7,358 bases of DNA from NCBI GenBank assembly GCA_015487335.1, contig WFPZ01000139.1:1-7358 (forward strand), written 5' to 3'. The DNA comes from Paracoccaceae bacterium. Lineage in GTDB: Bacteria > Pseudomonadota > Alphaproteobacteria > Rhodobacterales > Rhodobacteraceae. A program made the translations under genes and the position numbers. Shown piece by piece: positions 6,155 through 7,358 of this stretch. The notes below the pieces were generated by a model that saw only the letters and a list, made by a program, of their open reading frames with translations, had not been told where the DNA came from and did no database searches. Numbering within the stretch: the first letter of the stretch is position 1; every line of letters starts with the position of its first letter.

Positions 6155-6297
6155 CTCCACCTCCGTTGCGGCGCGCCCGGCCTTTCCCGCCGCTGGCAGC
6201 GAGGCCTGCGCCCGCCATTGCGAGCCTTTTCCTTGATGCGGGCAGGCTATTCCCCTAAACGGCTGTTCACAATCCAATCGTGGTCGAGGGGCACGAG
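6155..6297. promoter_or_regulatory. Divergent promoter region between pdxH and fabI
   Basis: These 143 bases must hold the starts of both divergent transcripts. On the plus strand TTGATG (6233-6238) and TAAACG (6256-6261), 17 bp apart, are a possible but imperfect promoter for fabI. I see no clear operator palindrome or FabR/FadR-like site. The ribosome sites of both genes are strong: GGAGG for pdxH and GAGGGG for fabI. Confidence 0.4.
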
Positions 6298-7107
6298 ATG
6301 ACGTCAGAACTGATGGCAGGAAAGCGCGGGCTGATCATGGGCCTCGCCAATGAAAGGTCCATTGCCTGGGGCATCGCCAGGGCGCTGGCCGGTGCGGGGG
6401 CGGAGCTCGCCTTCTCCTACCAGGGCGAACAGCTGAAGAAGCGCGTGCTGCCGCTGGCCGAGAAGCTGGGCTCGGATTTCGTCGTCGAGTGCGACGTGGC
6501 CGAGGAAGACTCGATCGATGCCCTGTTCGCGGCGCTGGCCGAGCGCTGGGGGCGGATCGACTTCGTGGTCCATGCCATCGGATTTTCCGACAAGAACGAG
6601 CTGCGCGGCCGCTACGTGGACACCTCGCGCGCCAACTTCGCCATGTCGATGGACATCTCCGTCTATTCCTTCACCGCCGTGTGCCGGCGCGCCGCGGCGA
6701 TGATGAACGAGGGCGGCTCTCTGCTCACCCTCACCTACTACGGCGCCGAGAAGGTGATGCCGCACTACAACGTGATGGGCGTGGCCAAGGCCGCGCTCGA
6801 GGCCAGCGTGCGCTACATCGCCGAGGACCTGGGCCGCGACGGCATCCGCTGCAACGCCATCTCGGCCGGCCCGATCAAGACGCTGGCCGCCTCCGGCATC
6901 GGCGATTTCCGCTACATCATGAAGTGGAACGAGTACAACTCGCCCCTGCGGCGCAACGTCACCATCGACGACGTGGGCAAGTCCGCCCTCTACCTGCTTT
7001 CCGATCTGGGCTCGGGCGTGACCGGCGAGGTCCTGCACGTGGACGCCGGCTATCACGCCATCGGCATGAAGGCGGTGGACGCCCCGGACATCACGAAAGG
7101 TCAGTGA
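6298..7107 (+). CDS. fabI: NADH-dependent enoyl-[acyl-carrier-protein] reductase
   Basis: FabI reduces trans-2-enoyl-ACP to acyl-ACP, the last step of each fatty acid elongation cycle, in the cytoplasm. The 269-aa protein (E. coli FabI is 262) is a short-chain dehydrogenase of the FabI type. The nucleotide-binding loop is GLANERSIAWGIA (15-27), CDV at 65-67 marks the adenine pocket, and HAIGF (92-96) lines the active site. YYGAEKVMPHYNVMGVAK (147-164) provides catalytic Y157 and K164 in the Y-x6-K form, with Y147 matching E. coli Y146. F204 matches E. coli F203 at the substrate pocket. The ATG at 6298 is preferred because GAGGGG lies 6 bases before it. A GTG at 6280 in the same frame lacks support. 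It is divergent from pdxH, with gpt one base downstream. Confidence 0.97.
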   Translation: MTSELMAGKRGLIMGLANERSIAWGIARALAGAGAELAFSYQGEQLKKRVLPLAEKLGSDFVVECDVAEEDSIDALFAALAERWGRIDFVVHAIGFSDKNELRGRYVDTSRANFAMSMDISVYSFTAVCRRAAAMMNEGGSLLTLTYYGAEKVMPHYNVMGVAKAALEASVRYIAEDLGRDGIRCNAISAGPIKTLAASGIGDFRYIMKWNEYNSPLRRNVTIDDVGKSALYLLSDLGSGVTGEVLHVDAGYHAIGMKAVDAPDITKGQ

Positions 7108-7108
7108 C

Positions 7109-7358
7109 ATGCCCGAACGCCTGCCTCACGAGAAGGGGTTTCACGTCAGCTGGGACCAGCTTCACCGCGACGCCCGGGCGCTGGCCTGGCGGCTTGACGG
7201 CCAGGGCCCCGAGAACGGCGCCTGGAGGGCGGTGGTGGCGATCACCCGCGGCGGCATGGCCCCGGCGATGATCGTCTCGCGCGAGCTCGACATCCGCATG
7301 GTCGATACCATCTCGGTGAAATCCTACAACCACCAGACCCAGTCCGAACCGCAGGTGA
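7109..7358 (+). CDS. gpt: Xanthine/guanine phosphoribosyltransferase, 5' part
   Basis: This is the first 83 codons of a gpt-type purine salvage enzyme; the gene continues past the window edge. XGPRT transfers phosphoribose from PRPP to guanine or xanthine, giving GMP or XMP. Visible features match the N-terminal half of E. coli Gpt: SWDQLHRDARALAWRL (14-29), the pyrophosphate loop VAITRGG (43-49), the following SRELDIRMVDT, and KSYNHQ (71-76), which corresponds to the mobile loop. The PRPP-binding signature that should come next lies outside. The ATG is one base after the fabI TGA, with GAAAGG 8 bases upstream inside the end of fabI, so the two are very likely co-transcribed. Only the N-terminal half was seen, so a close PRTase relative cannot be fully excluded. 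Confidence 0.88.
   Translation, partial: MPERLPHEKGFHVSWDQLHRDARALAWRLDGQGPENGAWRAVVAITRGGMAPAMIVSRELDIRMVDTISVKSYNHQTQSEPQV

Noticed and set aside
6304..7110. A 268-codon minus-strand open frame over fabI
   Set aside because: It is a shadow of fabI with the same His/Val/Gly-rich antisense character and no ribosome site or family resemblance.

Overview
The window looks like ordinary chromosomal DNA from an alphaproteobacterium, most likely of the Rhodobacterales. The composition is visibly GC-rich with strong third-position G/C. The NrdJ, PdxH, FabI and double cold-shock-domain proteins all read like the Rhodobacteraceae versions. This placement rests on recognising protein sequences and has not been tested by a search. 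There is no sign of a phage, an insertion sequence, a CRISPR array or a defence island.

Layout from left to right. A complete class II (adenosylcobalamin-dependent) ribonucleotide reductase, nrdJ, occupies 13-3696 on the minus strand. Upstream of it lies a 512-base gap (3697-4208) that is rich in possible regulatory structure. It holds a good palindromic NrdR box, a second degenerate box exactly 31 bp away, a DnaA-box-like nonamer, and a nested set of inverted repeats in the presumed nrdJ leader RNA. A tRNA-Pro(UGG) gene with an encoded CCA (4209-4285, minus) follows. Next come a small secreted DUF192 protein (4342-4818, minus), a protein with two cold-shock domains (4912-5433, minus) and pyridoxamine-phosphate oxidase pdxH (5549-6154, minus), which has a clear hairpin terminator behind it. 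Divergent from pdxH on the plus strand is fabI, the NADH-dependent enoyl-ACP reductase (6298-7107). One base separates it from a gpt-like xanthine/guanine phosphoribosyltransferase that runs off the right end (7109-7358).

The genes are mostly independent housekeeping functions: deoxynucleotide synthesis, translation, pyridoxal phosphate supply, fatty acid elongation and purine salvage. The clearest functional logic is at nrdJ, where the upstream sites suggest repression by NrdR, which senses nucleotides, and possibly a link to replication through DnaA. fabI and gpt are probably co-transcribed.

I found no convincing novel system. The part most worth a second look is the nrdJ upstream region, especially the potential multi-branched leader RNA at 3773-3893.
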